Assembly (NCBI GenBank): GCA_900318685.1 | Contig: ONLL01000034.1 | Span: forward strand, 1 to 37,077 | From: an uncultured Prevotellaceae bacterium | GTDB lineage: Bacteria; Bacteroidota; Bacteroidia; Bacteroidales; Bacteroidaceae | Length of the DNA: 37,077 nucleotides | Direction: 5' to 3' | Shown here: positions 25,043-34,431 of the stretch, piece after piece | Layout: each line of letters begins with the position of its first letter | How positions within the stretch are numbered: the first letter of the stretch is position 1 | Notes under the pieces: generated by a model | Told to the model about the DNA's origin: nothing | The model's input: only the letters and a program-made list of their open reading frames with translations | Databases searched by the model: none | Made by a program: the position numbers and the translations under genes

Positions 25043-25060
25043 TTTTCCTATTAAAATGCC

Positions 25061-25068
25061 TATATTTG
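25061..25068 (+). promoter_or_regulatory. -7 box of the first giant T9SS gene
   Basis: TATATTTG fits TAnnTTTG, about 42 bases before the ATG. The nearest TTTG upstream is 23 bp away instead of about 20, and sits within the inverted half-site, as would suit an activator-dependent promoter. Confidence 0.65.
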
Positions 25069-25109
25069 CGACCAGAAACAAGTATCACAACAATAAACCT
25101 TAAGCAACA

Positions 25110-28100
25110 ATGAAGAGACAACTACTCCTTTTCGCCCTTCTGCTACTCTTGCCAGCGACCATGATGGCACAGGGGGCAACGTGGCAGAGTGCCACACTCA
25201 TCGCCAGCGGCAGCTCGGGCAGCGGCACGCTCGACGAAGGTCACGGCGACCTATGGTTCAAGATCGAAGTGCCAGAGGAAGGCCGTGCTGCCTTCACCAT
25301 GACCTTTAACGGCAACCTCAGCATGAACTTCGTGGAGCTCGTCATGAAGAACGGCGACGACTTCCCCTCCCGCGTAGGCACGGGGTGGTACCCCGATAGC
25401 GGCAAGACGTTCGAGGCTACCGACCTGGCCAAGGGCACCTACTACCTGCATGCCCAACGCCGGGGAGGCACCGGCACGCTGACGCTGAGCTATCAGTTCA
25501 CGGCCTGCCCCTATGCCAACGATGCCGAGACGAACGATGCCGGCGGCTCGGGCGCCACGCTCGTCAGCGGCAAGACCGTACAGGGGCGCCTGGGCTATCA
25601 GGATGCCAGCGGCTACCGCGACGACCACGACTGGTACAAGATCGAGGTGACGCAGGATGGTACGGTGGAGCTCGCCTACGCCTGCGACCAGACCTACGAG
25701 CTGGAGCTGAACTTCATCGACTTCTGCTGGTACGATGCCTCGACCGGCAACTATTCCTCACGCGCCTTTACCGGCTGGTACGTCCGCAACGGCAAGCTCA
25801 CCATCACCGACGTCGGCAAGGGCACGTACTACTTCCACATGGAGCGCCGCTATAACCACGGCGGCTACACGCTGACATACACCTTCACCCCCAACAGCTA
25901 TGCCAACGATGCCGAGCCGAACGACGAGGGAGGACAGGGCACCGAGATTGCCATCGGACAGACCGTGCAGGGACACCTGGGCTATCTGGAAGGCGACAAC
26001 TACCGCGACACGCACGACTGGTACAAGATCCAGGTGCCACAGGAGGGGCGCGTAGACCTCGTCTACGCCTGCGACCAGACCTACGAGCTGGAGCTGAACT
26101 TCATCGACTTCTGCTGGTACGATGCGTCGACCGGCAAATACGCCTCGCGCGCCTTTACCGGCTGGTATGTCCGCAACGGCACGCTCACCATCACCGACGC
26201 TGCCGCCGGCACTTACTACATCCACATGGAGCGCCGCTACAATCACGGCGGCTACACGCTGAAGTACAACTTCACCCCCAACAGCTATGCCAACGATGCC
26301 GAGCCGAACGACGTGCCCGAGCAGGCCTCCGAGATTGCCATCGGACAGACCATGCACGCCCGCATCGGCTATCTCGACAGCCAGAACAACCGCGACACGC
26401 ACGACTGGTACAAGATCCAGGTGCCGCAGGACGGCCGCGTGCAGATTGTCTACGACTGCGACCAGACCTACGAGCTGGAGCTGAACTACATCGACTTCTG
26501 CTGGTATGATGCGTCGACCGACAAATACTCCTCGCGCGCCTTTACCGGCTGGTATGTACGCAGCGACACGCTCACCGTCGAAGGCGTGGGCAAGGGCACC
26601 TACTACCTCCATGTTGACCGGCGGTACAATCACGGCGGCTACACGCTGAAGTACATCTTCACGCCCAACAGCTACCGCAACGACGCCGAGCCCAACGACG
26701 AGATGGCACAGGCCACCCAGACGCTGGGCAACGACGAGACGCTGACGGCCCACATCGGATACCTCGACGGCCAGGACAAGCGCGACACCGACGACTGGTT
26801 CCGCCTCGACACGAAAAACATCTCGGCGATGATGGTCATCACCGTCGAGCCCGACACCACGTCGGGCCTGGACTTCAACTTCATCGACATCGTAAAGCAG
26901 AAAGGTGACAACACCAGCTCTGCTGCCTTCAGCGGATGGTATATCAGCAAGCCCGTGACGATCAGCGTCAACGACATCGACGACGATGCCACCTACTACC
27001 TCCACGTGCAACGCCGCTACAACGCCGGCGGATACACCGTGACGATGGGCGCTCCCGAGCGCTTCGAGGGCAGCGACATCCGCATCGCCTACGTCGGACG
27101 TAACACCACGCGCCTGGGAATCCCCAGCCCCTACGAGGTGAAGGTCGAGAACATCGGGTCGGGACACACCGGCAGCTTCTTCGTAGCCCTGCCCGCCACG
27201 CCCGACATTGAGTTCCTGCGGGCAGAGATCCCGACGGAGAACGGCGTGATGAAGGTCGGCCGCGACGACTTTGCCATCTACGATGCCGACGAGGGCGACT
27301 GTGCCGTCTTCGTAGTGCCTGACCTGGCACCCTACCAGAGCTACTCGTTCACCGTCTACATGCAGGGCATCGTCGGGAACGCCCCCTCGCGCAGCGAGCT
27401 GCCACCGGCCTACGCCTTCTCGCTGAAGGACAAGACCATGTCGATGCTCGCAGCGCTGAAGAGCACGACGAAGAAGGTGTACGACAACCTCGAGGTGCGC
27501 GTGATGGCTGAGGACGGCGTCAGCGTGGCCCTCGTGCAGGCAGGCATCGACGCCGCCGTCTTCACCGAGAAGGAGCGCGACCAGTGGTCGCAGGTCATCG
27601 GAGGCTCCTCCAACCAGTGGCGGCAGAGCTACCGTGAGCCCGTGGCACATCCCGTGATGCACTTCACACAGAAGATCGTCGAGCAGGCCAATCCCGTCAT
27701 GGCCATCCCCAACGCCCTCGTGGCATCGGGAAAGATTGCCAACAGCCTGGTCACCGCCCTGCGCCGCAAGCTATGGCTATGGATATACAAGGACCTGGGA
27801 TACATACAGGACGACCCGCAGGTGATGGACGGCCGACAGGGCGTCAGCGGCATCGTGCGCTCCTGGGATCCCAACGAGATGTGCGGCCCTGCCGGCTATG
27901 GCGATGAGAACTACATCGCCGAGACTCGCACCGTCGACTACCGCATACTCTTCGAGAACAAGAAGGAGGCCACCGCACCCGCCTACCGCATACGCATCAG
28001 CGACGTGCTCGACGAGAACGTCTTCGACGTCAACTCCGTACGCTTCGGCACCACCAGCCACGACGGCAAGGAGTACAGCTGGAAGATGAACCGCGAGGGC

Positions 28101-28736
28101 AACAAGCTCACATGGGACATCGAGGGCATCGAGCTGCCGCCTAACGTCAACGCGCCCGAAGGCGAGGGCTACGTCACCTTCTCCGTCGACCTGAAGGCTG
28201 GCCTGCCCAACGGCACGAAGATCCGCAACAAGGCCAGCATCATCTTCGACTACAACGAGACCATCGAGACCAACGAGTACGTTAACACCCTCGACCTCGC
28301 GGCTCCCGTCACGACGATGGGCGAGGCCACCTACTGGGGCGGACAGGGCAACGTCAGCTGCCGCGCCACCGACAGCGGCTCGGGCGTGAGCCACTATCAG
28401 TTCTTTGCCTCGAACAACGGCACCGACTTCATGTACGTCGGACAGAGCACCGACGGCTCCTACAAGTTCTCGGCCCCCGACGACGGCACGCGCTACCACT
28501 TCTATGCGCTGGCAGTCGACCACGTGGGCAACATGGAGAAAACACCACCCACGGCAGCCAGCGTCGAGGCCGACATCAGCGACCTGACGACGGCTCCTGC
28601 CACCGGCTCATGGGTCATCAGCCGCCTCAACGGAACGGTGGTGGCTCGCGGCGAAGGCATGCCGACCACGAAGCTGCCCGCCGGCGTCTACATCATCCGT
28701 CAGGGCAAGCAGGTGCACAAGGTCATCGTGAAGTAA
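25110..28736 (+). CDS. Giant T9SS-exported protein with 129-residue PPC-like repeats
   Basis: A 1208-residue exported protein. The signal peptide is 1-21 (LLLLLPATMMAQG). Residues 22-133 are a first, diverged PPC-like (bacterial pre-peptidase C-terminal) sandwich. Three near-identical copies follow, each exactly 129 residues (from about 134, 263 and 392; core DHDWYKI, CDQTYELELNFIDFCWYDAS, RAFTGWYV, RRYNHGGYTL), then a diverged copy from about 521. A later module starts at SWDPNEMCGP and ends near IIFDYNETIETNEYVNTLD, as in the large conserved tail domains of other exported Bacteroidota proteins. An Ig-like region and a type A sorting domain (LPAGVYIIRQGKQVHKVIVK) finish it. No catalytic domain is visible, so binding or adhesion is likely. 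It follows the kelch/AraC regulator. Confidence 0.88.
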   Translation: MKRQLLLFALLLLLPATMMAQGATWQSATLIASGSSGSGTLDEGHGDLWFKIEVPEEGRAAFTMTFNGNLSMNFVELVMKNGDDFPSRVGTGWYPDSGKTFEATDLAKGTYYLHAQRRGGTGTLTLSYQFTACPYANDAETNDAGGSGATLVSGKTVQGRLGYQDASGYRDDHDWYKIEVTQDGTVELAYACDQTYELELNFIDFCWYDASTGNYSSRAFTGWYVRNGKLTITDVGKGTYYFHMERRYNHGGYTLTYTFTPNSYANDAEPNDEGGQGTEIAIGQTVQGHLGYLEGDNYRDTHDWYKIQVPQEGRVDLVYACDQTYELELNFIDFCWYDASTGKYASRAFTGWYVRNGTLTITDAAAGTYYIHMERRYNHGGYTLKYNFTPNSYANDAEPNDVPEQASEIAIGQTMHARIGYLDSQNNRDTHDWYKIQVPQDGRVQIVYDCDQTYELELNYIDFCWYDASTDKYSSRAFTGWYVRSDTLTVEGVGKGTYYLHVDRRYNHGGYTLKYIFTPNSYRNDAEPNDEMAQATQTLGNDETLTAHIGYLDGQDKRDTDDWFRLDTKNISAMMVITVEPDTTSGLDFNFIDIVKQKGDNTSSAAFSGWYISKPVTISVNDIDDDATYYLHVQRRYNAGGYTVTMGAPERFEGSDIRIAYVGRNTTRLGIPSPYEVKVENIGSGHTGSFFVALPATPDIEFLRAEIPTENGVMKVGRDDFAIYDADEGDCAVFVVPDLAPYQSYSFTVYMQGIVGNAPSRSELPPAYAFSLKDKTMSMLAALKSTTKKVYDNLEVRVMAEDGVSVALVQAGIDAAVFTEKERDQWSQVIGGSSNQWRQSYREPVAHPVMHFTQKIVEQANPVMAIPNALVASGKIANSLVTALRRKLWLWIYKDLGYIQDDPQVMDGRQGVSGIVRSWDPNEMCGPAGYGDENYIAETRTVDYRILFENKKEATAPAYRIRISDVLDENVFDVNSVRFGTTSHDGKEYSWKMNREGNKLTWDIEGIELPPNVNAPEGEGYVTFSVDLKAGLPNGTKIRNKASIIFDYNETIETNEYVNTLDLAAPVTTMGEATYWGGQGNVSCRATDSGSGVSHYQFFASNNGTDFMYVGQSTDGSYKFSAPDDGTRYHFYALAVDHVGNMEKTPPTAASVEADISDLTTAPATGSWVISRLNGTVVARGEGMPTTKLPAGVYIIRQGKQVHKVIVK
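25511..26671 (+). repeat. Three tandem 387-bp coding repeats
   Basis: Marker CTATGCCAACGATGCCGAG occurs at 25511, 25898 and 26285 and a diverged version at 26672, giving an exact period of 387 bp. Copies agree closely in DNA, not only in protein, which indicates recent duplication or gene conversion within the first giant T9SS gene. Confidence 0.85.
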
Positions 28737-28759
28737 GGAGTGAAAAAGCGTTGGCAGCG

Positions 28760-28825
28760 CACGCCGCCAATATCGTCAGCGGCCGCCGACATCATGATCA
28801 GCGGCCGCTGACAACGTTGTCGGCG
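28760..28825. repeat. Three 22-bp units with palindromic cores
   Basis: Units at 28760-28781, 28782-28803 and 28804-28825 share edges (about GCCGCCGACA on the left and TCAGCG on the right) but have different centres: AATATCG, ATCATGAT and CAACGTTG. The last two centres are perfect palindromes. They begin 23 bases after the stop codon of the first giant gene. Confidence 0.65.
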
Positions 28826-28838
28826 CACGCTGACAACA

Positions 28839-28970
28839 CGAGGGATACGTCCTCACGCCCCGAGGGATACGTCCTCACGCCCCGAGGGATACGTCCTAAC
28901 GCCCCGAGGGATACGTCCTAACGCCCCGAGAGATACGTCCTAACGCCCCGAGAGATACGTTCTCTATTCT
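28839..28970. repeat. Six tandem 22-bp repeats (minisatellite)
   Basis: Each unit begins CGAGGGATACG or CGAGAGATACG and ends ACGCCC. Five complete units are at 28839, 28861, 28883, 28905 and 28927, and a sixth decays after 28960. Units are directly joined with no spacers. The intervening DNA up to 29030 shows no gene. Confidence 0.85.
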
Positions 28971-29030
28971 TAAGAGATACCCACTCTCTCCATCGCGCAC
29001 GTCTCGCCCGCTGCTAATTGAACTGTTGAA

Positions 29031-29147
29031 GGTCAACCGATGTGGCACTTTTGAAGTGCACGGTCAGCCTCCTTGTTCAGCAATGTCGGCTTCCTTGTTC
29101 AGCAATCACCGCGACGAAGCACTTCAAAAGTGGCATCTGGGTTGACC
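29031..29147. repeat. Large inverted repeat with a direct repeat in its loop
   Basis: Arms of 29 bases (29031-29059 and 29119-29147) share GGTCAACC at the outer end and CACTTTTGAAGTGC at the inner end, with a mismatched centre. The 59-base loop holds two 22-base direct copies (29064 and 29086) containing CCTTGTTCAGCAAT. It could be a decayed palindromic mobile element or a strong RNA hairpin. No transposase is present. Confidence 0.7.
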
Positions 29148-29238
29148 GAAAGGACTTTTCAGCGGCTCTTTCACGACAACATTTGTCTACATCGCCTCCC
29201 TCCGGCCTACCCGAGGGGCACCGAAACAGCGCGATTTA

Positions 29239-29282
29239 CTCTCAAAAGCGGTAAATGAGAGTAAGTTTTCTTGTTTTGAGAG
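29239..29282 (+). promoter_or_regulatory. Operator array upstream of the second giant T9SS gene
   Basis: CTCTCAAAAGCGG (29239-29251) matches the half-site before the first giant gene, and GTTTTGAGAG (29273-29282) is its perfect inverted form. The intervening AAATGAGAGTAAG also aligns with AAATGAGTGTAAT in the first promoter. Distance from the first half-site to the -7 box is 65 bp here and 64 bp there. Confidence 0.7.
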
Positions 29283-29303
29283 TCATTTATGCAGGAGAAT
29301 GCC

Positions 29304-29311
29304 TATCTTTG
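29304..29311 (+). promoter_or_regulatory. -7 box of the second giant T9SS gene
   Basis: TATCTTTG fits TAnnTTTG and is preceded by AATGCC, as in the first giant gene's promoter (AATGCCTATATTTG). No TTTG lies at the normal distance upstream. Confidence 0.7.
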
Positions 29312-29337
29312 TAGCCAAATTATCAATTTGACGAACA

Positions 29338-32300
29338 ATGAAGAAACTGACACTACTAGCATTCGCACTCGCGTTGCTGCCCTCACTGGGCGCTGGCGCA
29401 GCCGACCAGGACCAGTATGTGCCCTCCAACTGGGGCGGCTGGAAGAACCTGTCGCTGGGCACGACAGACATCACGTATTACACCAAGACTCAGTTGCCCA
29501 TGGACGTGCAGGTCTCCGGCCAGACCGTACATGTGGCCTGGACTGACTGGAAGCCCAACGCCGATGGCGATTACTGCCTTTGGTACCGGCGCTCCACCGA
29601 TGCCGGCCGCACGTGGGAAGAGCCCCGTGCCATCGTCAAGTCGAAAACAATGAAGATGGGCGACATCAACTATGTGGGCGGTAATTTCGGCTCCAACGCC
29701 AAGTGGATGGAGGTGGAAGGGCAGGACGTCCACTTTGTCAACACCCAGAAGACGGAAGACGGCAGCAAGTACGAAATCAACTACATCTATTCGCACGATG
29801 GCGGCAAGACCTTCCAGACGCGCCTGCTGGCCGAAAGCAGCCGCAACGTGGGACGGCCACACGTAGAGGCCGACGGCCAGACGGTGGTCATTGCCCTGCA
29901 GCAAGACCTACCCGACGGATACTTTACCCGTATCTTCACCTCCTTCGACGGCGGACAGACCTTCACCGACAAGCAGATTCAGACCGAGCAAGAGCTGGTG
30001 GACCTGAAGGTGTCGGGCCGCCAATGGGCCGTGCTGGGCAACGACATGTACTGGTACTACAACATGCATTGGGGCAACGTCTATATATCGACCTCCAGCG
30101 ACGGCGGTGAGACCATCACCACGCAGAACGTGGCGCCCCTGGTGAAGGACGATACCTCATGGTGCTCGTTGGAATATATGAAAGGCTTCAACGGTGCCTC
30201 CTTCAACTACCACGCCCAGATGACCCTGGAGGGCGACGTCATCAACGTCATCTTCCAGGGCTGTGCCGAGGACCAGGGGGATCCTCATCCCACCAACGAC
30301 CGCGCACACACCATCTTCCGCCGCAGCACCGACTTCGGCAAGACGTGGACCAAAGCCATGTACCTGCCCGAATCCACGGGCACCCAGGGGGCCATCGCTG
30401 CCAAGGGCGACAATATCTATGTGCTGCAGACACCCAACGGCCCGCTGATGTACCACTCGCACGACGGCGGCAAGACCTGGGACATCCAGCGTCGCTGCTA
30501 CTGGGATGGTCGCTATGACGGCTACGCCAATTTCTACGACCTCTACATTGCCCCCGATGACCCCACGGGCCAGCACGTCTATATGACCGGCTGCCGCAAC
30601 CTGTTGGTGGAGTCGAAGGACGGCTTCCGCACCGTACACCGCAACTTTGCCGTCGGCTATGAGTCGTGGGACAGCAAGGACCGCAACAACCATTCGCTCA
30701 CCGTCCGCCTCGACAGCGAGGGCACCGAGCATTGGGTGATGAACTATTCTGCACCCTATAAATCTCTTGATGGTTACTTCTGGAGCATCGTCTATCGGCG
30801 CAACGACCCCGCCCCTGCCACCACAGGACAGGAGATGGCACTCGACATATCCGTGCCCGAGACGCGCATCCTTGACTATCCGCTCACCAACGTCACCATT
30901 CCCATGACGCCCAGCATCATGGCGACGCGCGAGGCCATGACCGTGGAGTGCTGGGTGCGCATTGACAAGCGCAGCGGCGGAACACACGAAATAGCCGCCC
31001 TCAGCAATTCCAACCCTAATCATGGCGGCTCCGTCTATCGTGGCGGATGGTACATAGAGGCCCACGAGGACGGCAATCAAGGCTACAGCTTCTACGCCGG
31101 CCTCAGCACCGACCTCTCGGTGGATGCCGTAGGCAAGGAGGTGTGGGACCGCTGGCGCTACCGCATCATCGAGGAGGGCACGTGGCACCACCTGGCCCTG
31201 ACCTACGACTCGCGGGTGGAGAAGGACAACATCCGCTTCTACATCGACGGCCTGCTCATGGGCACCAACACCGAGAGCGGCCCCGTCGCCATGGGCAACA
31301 ACCCCATCGTCATCGGCCCCAACCAAGTTGGCGACTATCATGTCAACGAGACCTACGTAGACAACTTCGCCCTCTACAGCCGCGCCCTCACCCACGAGGA
31401 GATCATGCAGCACATCTACAACCGGCCCGACGCCAAGGACAAGGACTGCCGCCTGCTGCTCACCTTCGACGGCTCGCTGCAAGACCAGAGCCAGTATCAC
31501 AACGACCCGGCACCGCTCATGCCGAACTACCTGAAGGCGCACGACGGCATCCGCCCGCCGCATCCCGAGTTCACCCTGACCAAGGACATCACGGGCCGCT
31601 ATGTCTACATGACCGACATGACCAAGGACGGCCAGGCCTACCAGTGGATCAAGCCCGACCCTTGGAACCTGGACCGCACGGACAAGTACAGCACCAGCAA
31701 GAAGCAGCACGAGCAGCAGGACGTGAGCGGCCACCCCGGCCTGTACAACTACTGGATGATAGCCAAGGGCGACGGCAAGACCACCAACGCCTATGTGGCC
31801 ACGCAGCAGAGCATCGTGGTGGGCGGACTGAGCAAGGTGAGTCCCGAGTCATCAGGAAATGTGCCCGACGTGAAGCTGCGCATTCAGGGTGGCTACAAGC
31901 TCACCTATTCAAACAAGCCCAAAGTGGTACTCAAGCAAGGCACCACCGAGATTGAGGGCACATGGGAAGTGGAATACGGCTACGACTCGTCGAAGGCACT
32001 CAGCATCAACGACCTGGCTCCTGCCAACTTCAACCTGTGGAGAGCGCCTACGGGCAAGTACGACGTCATCGTGGGCAGCGACACCCTGCGTCAGGCCTTC
32101 ACCGTTGAGCAGTATGAGGAGCCCGACGTGTGGATGCAGATTAGCGGACGCGACAAGCTGCTGTTCAACAAGTACCAGCGCTACTCCATCGACTATGGCA
32201 ACAGGTCGAATGTGCCGGCCTACAACACCCCCATCTTCATAGCCATACCCGACCGCAAGGGCACCATCGACGTGCAGTTTGAGTTCGACTACGACCTCTA

Positions 32301-34392
32301 CAGCGATGCTTTCGGCGAAGAGGAGCTGAAGATGGCCCGTCAGCTGGGCGAATACCTCATGGCCTACGACGAGCAGACGGGCGACAGCGTGCGCATCTAT
32401 TCCTTCTTCATCCCCTACATCGCGCCCAACAGCACCAACCAGCAGTTCTTCCGCGTCATGGGAAAGAATGACAGTGGCTTGGACAACAACAATATAAGGG
32501 TCTACTATATGATCTGTGAACCGTGGGGACCATGGACCGACGATGACGCTGCCACCACACGTGCCGAAGACGAGGTCCAACAATACATCAATGGTATTAA
32601 CAAGGGAAGAAGCAAGGCCGAGTGCGCCCTCACCATGTTCGGCATGAGTTTCCTTGAGACTGGCCTCACTGTTGTACCCGTCGTGGGATGTGCGTATAAT
32701 GTAGTCAAGACCGTCACCCAGAAAATCTGGGGTAAGGATAAGAGCTGGGCCAACTTCGGAACCAACTTCGTCACTGCTGCCTTTGCCTGCGGTACTGATC
32801 TCTTCCCGCCCTCACTTTTAGTTAAAGGAGGGTTAGCTATGGCTAAACTTGTTTGGGACATGGTGAGCAACAAGGCGGCCTATGATGCCTGCCTTAGAGG
32901 TGACCCCAACTGGAAGGATTATCTGCTCGTATATTCCTACGACCCCAACGAGATGATAGGTCCCTTTGGTCCAGACGACCAGCAGCACTACATCAAGCCC
33001 ATCCATCAGATGCCTTACACCATCACCTTCGAGAACAAGGCCAGTGCTACTGCTCCTGCCAACGAGGTGTTCGTCACCGACACACTTGACCTCTCAAAGT
33101 ATGATGCCGAAACCTTCAGCTTCAGCGGCTTCGGATGGGCAGACAACTCATATACTGTGGGAGGCAGCTACACCAAGGAATTTACACGCGACGTAGAATA
33201 TAAGGTCAACGGACATGATATCCTGGTGCGCGTCAGCGGACAGTTCGACGCTAAGACTGGCATTGCCCACTGGGCATTTGTCTCGCTTGAGAAGAACGGC
33301 GATGAACTGGAAGACATCATGAACGGCTTCCTCCTGCCTAATAACGACAACGGCATAGGTGAGGGATTTGTCTCGTTCATCATCGAGCACAAGCCGAATC
33401 CTGCCAACGGCTCTACCATCAGCAACAAGGCCACCATCATCTTCGATGCCAACGACCCGATTGTCACCAACACTTACGTGAACACCTTCGACACAGACTA
33501 CCCGACCTCGAAGATTACCAACGTGACAGAGGATAATGGCTTCGTATACGTCACATTCGAAGGCAGTGACAAGACCAGCGGCATAGACCACTACGACTTC
33601 TTCATCTTTGTCAACGACAGCGACTCAGCCATTGCCGTGCGCGGCATCAGTGCTGCACAGCGTGTGCCTGTACCCGCTGAGCCTGGCACAAAGTACGGAT
33701 TCTGCGTGATGGCCACTGACCGCGTGGGATGGAACGAGCCCAAGGACCTGAAGCCAGAGAAGACCATCACCACCAGCGGTAGTGCCCAGCAGACTTACGA
33801 CCTGGCTGTGGCAGAGGCAGGCTATGCCACCTTCTTCGACTCACAGTTCAACTATACCCTGCCCTCGGGACTGAAGGCAAGCACAGTCAGCGGCATCAAC
33901 GGAGGAAAACTCAGCTATCAGGCACTCTCAGGCAGCATCGTGCCAAAGGGCACTGCAGTGCTCATTGAGGCCTCACAGAAGAAGGTTGCCTCCTACACCC
34001 TGACAAGCACCAGCGAGGCTGCCTCCTACACTGGCGACAACTACCTGCACGGCAGCGACAACGCCACTACGACCAGTGCCGACGGCAGCAACCTCTACTA
34101 CAAGCTGGCCTATGGTCCCAGCGGCACGTCGCTTGCCCAGTCGTTCGGATGGTTCTGGGGAGCTCAGAACGGATCACCCTTCAGCATCGAAGGCCACCGT
34201 GCCTGGCTGGCTGTGCCTAAGGCCGCAGGTGCACGTGCATACTTCATCAGCGGTGAGGAGGCTGGAGTCGAAGAAATCGAAAACAGTCAAACAGAAAACC
34301 GGAAATACCTCGACCTGCAGGGACGCAGCATAGAGAAGCCCACACAGCCGGGTATCTACTTCGTCAACGGACGCAAGATTGTGGTGAAATAA
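29338..34392 (+). CDS. Giant T9SS-exported protein with sialidase-like Asp boxes and a LamG-like domain
   Basis: A 1684-residue exported protein with a signal peptide (LLPSLGAGAA). Residues about 30-400 carry six Asp-box (BNR) motifs such as RSTDAGRTWEEP, SHDGGKTFQT, SSDGGETITT and SHDGGKTWDI, so this part is a sialidase-like propeller; I could not identify a full set of catalytic arginines, so activity is uncertain. Residues about 510-720 resemble a LamG/concanavalin-type sandwich (TVECWVRIDK, WHHLALTYDS, FYIDGLLMG). A hydrophobic stretch at about 1100-1170 (GLTVVPVVGCAYNVV) is unusual in an exported protein. A module starting at SYDPNEMIGP matches the one in the first giant protein. The C-terminus (LDLQGRSIEKPTQPGIYFVNGRKIVVK, in parts) is a T9SS type A domain. 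Glycan binding is likely. Confidence 0.88.
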   Translation: MKKLTLLAFALALLPSLGAGAADQDQYVPSNWGGWKNLSLGTTDITYYTKTQLPMDVQVSGQTVHVAWTDWKPNADGDYCLWYRRSTDAGRTWEEPRAIVKSKTMKMGDINYVGGNFGSNAKWMEVEGQDVHFVNTQKTEDGSKYEINYIYSHDGGKTFQTRLLAESSRNVGRPHVEADGQTVVIALQQDLPDGYFTRIFTSFDGGQTFTDKQIQTEQELVDLKVSGRQWAVLGNDMYWYYNMHWGNVYISTSSDGGETITTQNVAPLVKDDTSWCSLEYMKGFNGASFNYHAQMTLEGDVINVIFQGCAEDQGDPHPTNDRAHTIFRRSTDFGKTWTKAMYLPESTGTQGAIAAKGDNIYVLQTPNGPLMYHSHDGGKTWDIQRRCYWDGRYDGYANFYDLYIAPDDPTGQHVYMTGCRNLLVESKDGFRTVHRNFAVGYESWDSKDRNNHSLTVRLDSEGTEHWVMNYSAPYKSLDGYFWSIVYRRNDPAPATTGQEMALDISVPETRILDYPLTNVTIPMTPSIMATREAMTVECWVRIDKRSGGTHEIAALSNSNPNHGGSVYRGGWYIEAHEDGNQGYSFYAGLSTDLSVDAVGKEVWDRWRYRIIEEGTWHHLALTYDSRVEKDNIRFYIDGLLMGTNTESGPVAMGNNPIVIGPNQVGDYHVNETYVDNFALYSRALTHEEIMQHIYNRPDAKDKDCRLLLTFDGSLQDQSQYHNDPAPLMPNYLKAHDGIRPPHPEFTLTKDITGRYVYMTDMTKDGQAYQWIKPDPWNLDRTDKYSTSKKQHEQQDVSGHPGLYNYWMIAKGDGKTTNAYVATQQSIVVGGLSKVSPESSGNVPDVKLRIQGGYKLTYSNKPKVVLKQGTTEIEGTWEVEYGYDSSKALSINDLAPANFNLWRAPTGKYDVIVGSDTLRQAFTVEQYEEPDVWMQISGRDKLLFNKYQRYSIDYGNRSNVPAYNTPIFIAIPDRKGTIDVQFEFDYDLYSDAFGEEELKMARQLGEYLMAYDEQTGDSVRIYSFFIPYIAPNSTNQQFFRVMGKNDSGLDNNNIRVYYMICEPWGPWTDDDAATTRAEDEVQQYINGINKGRSKAECALTMFGMSFLETGLTVVPVVGCAYNVVKTVTQKIWGKDKSWANFGTNFVTAAFACGTDLFPPSLLVKGGLAMAKLVWDMVSNKAAYDACLRGDPNWKDYLLVYSYDPNEMIGPFGPDDQQHYIKPIHQMPYTITFENKASATAPANEVFVTDTLDLSKYDAETFSFSGFGWADNSYTVGGSYTKEFTRDVEYKVNGHDILVRVSGQFDAKTGIAHWAFVSLEKNGDELEDIMNGFLLPNNDNGIGEGFVSFIIEHKPNPANGSTISNKATIIFDANDPIVTNTYVNTFDTDYPTSKITNVTEDNGFVYVTFEGSDKTSGIDHYDFFIFVNDSDSAIAVRGISAAQRVPVPAEPGTKYGFCVMATDRVGWNEPKDLKPEKTITTSGSAQQTYDLAVAEAGYATFFDSQFNYTLPSGLKASTVSGINGGKLSYQALSGSIVPKGTAVLIEASQKKVASYTLTSTSEAASYTGDNYLHGSDNATTTSADGSNLYYKLAYGPSGTSLAQSFGWFWGAQNGSPFSIEGHRAWLAVPKAAGARAYFISGEEAGVEEIENSQTENRKYLDLQGRSIEKPTQPGIYFVNGRKIVVK

Positions 34393-34431
34393 ATAGTAGC
34401 GAGTCAATTAATACTTAACAAGGAAAACAAA

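Noticed and set aside
25758-27662. A 634-codon minus-strand open frame
   Set aside because: It is the antisense shadow of the repeat-rich first giant gene; its own internal repeats only mirror the 387-bp units.
28839-28970. A CRISPR array
   Set aside because: The 22-bp units adjoin one another without spacers, and no cas genes are present.
30157-31734. A 525-codon minus-strand open frame
   Set aside because: It is antisense to the sialidase-like/LamG region and has low-complexity Val/Ala/His/Gly composition with no domain.
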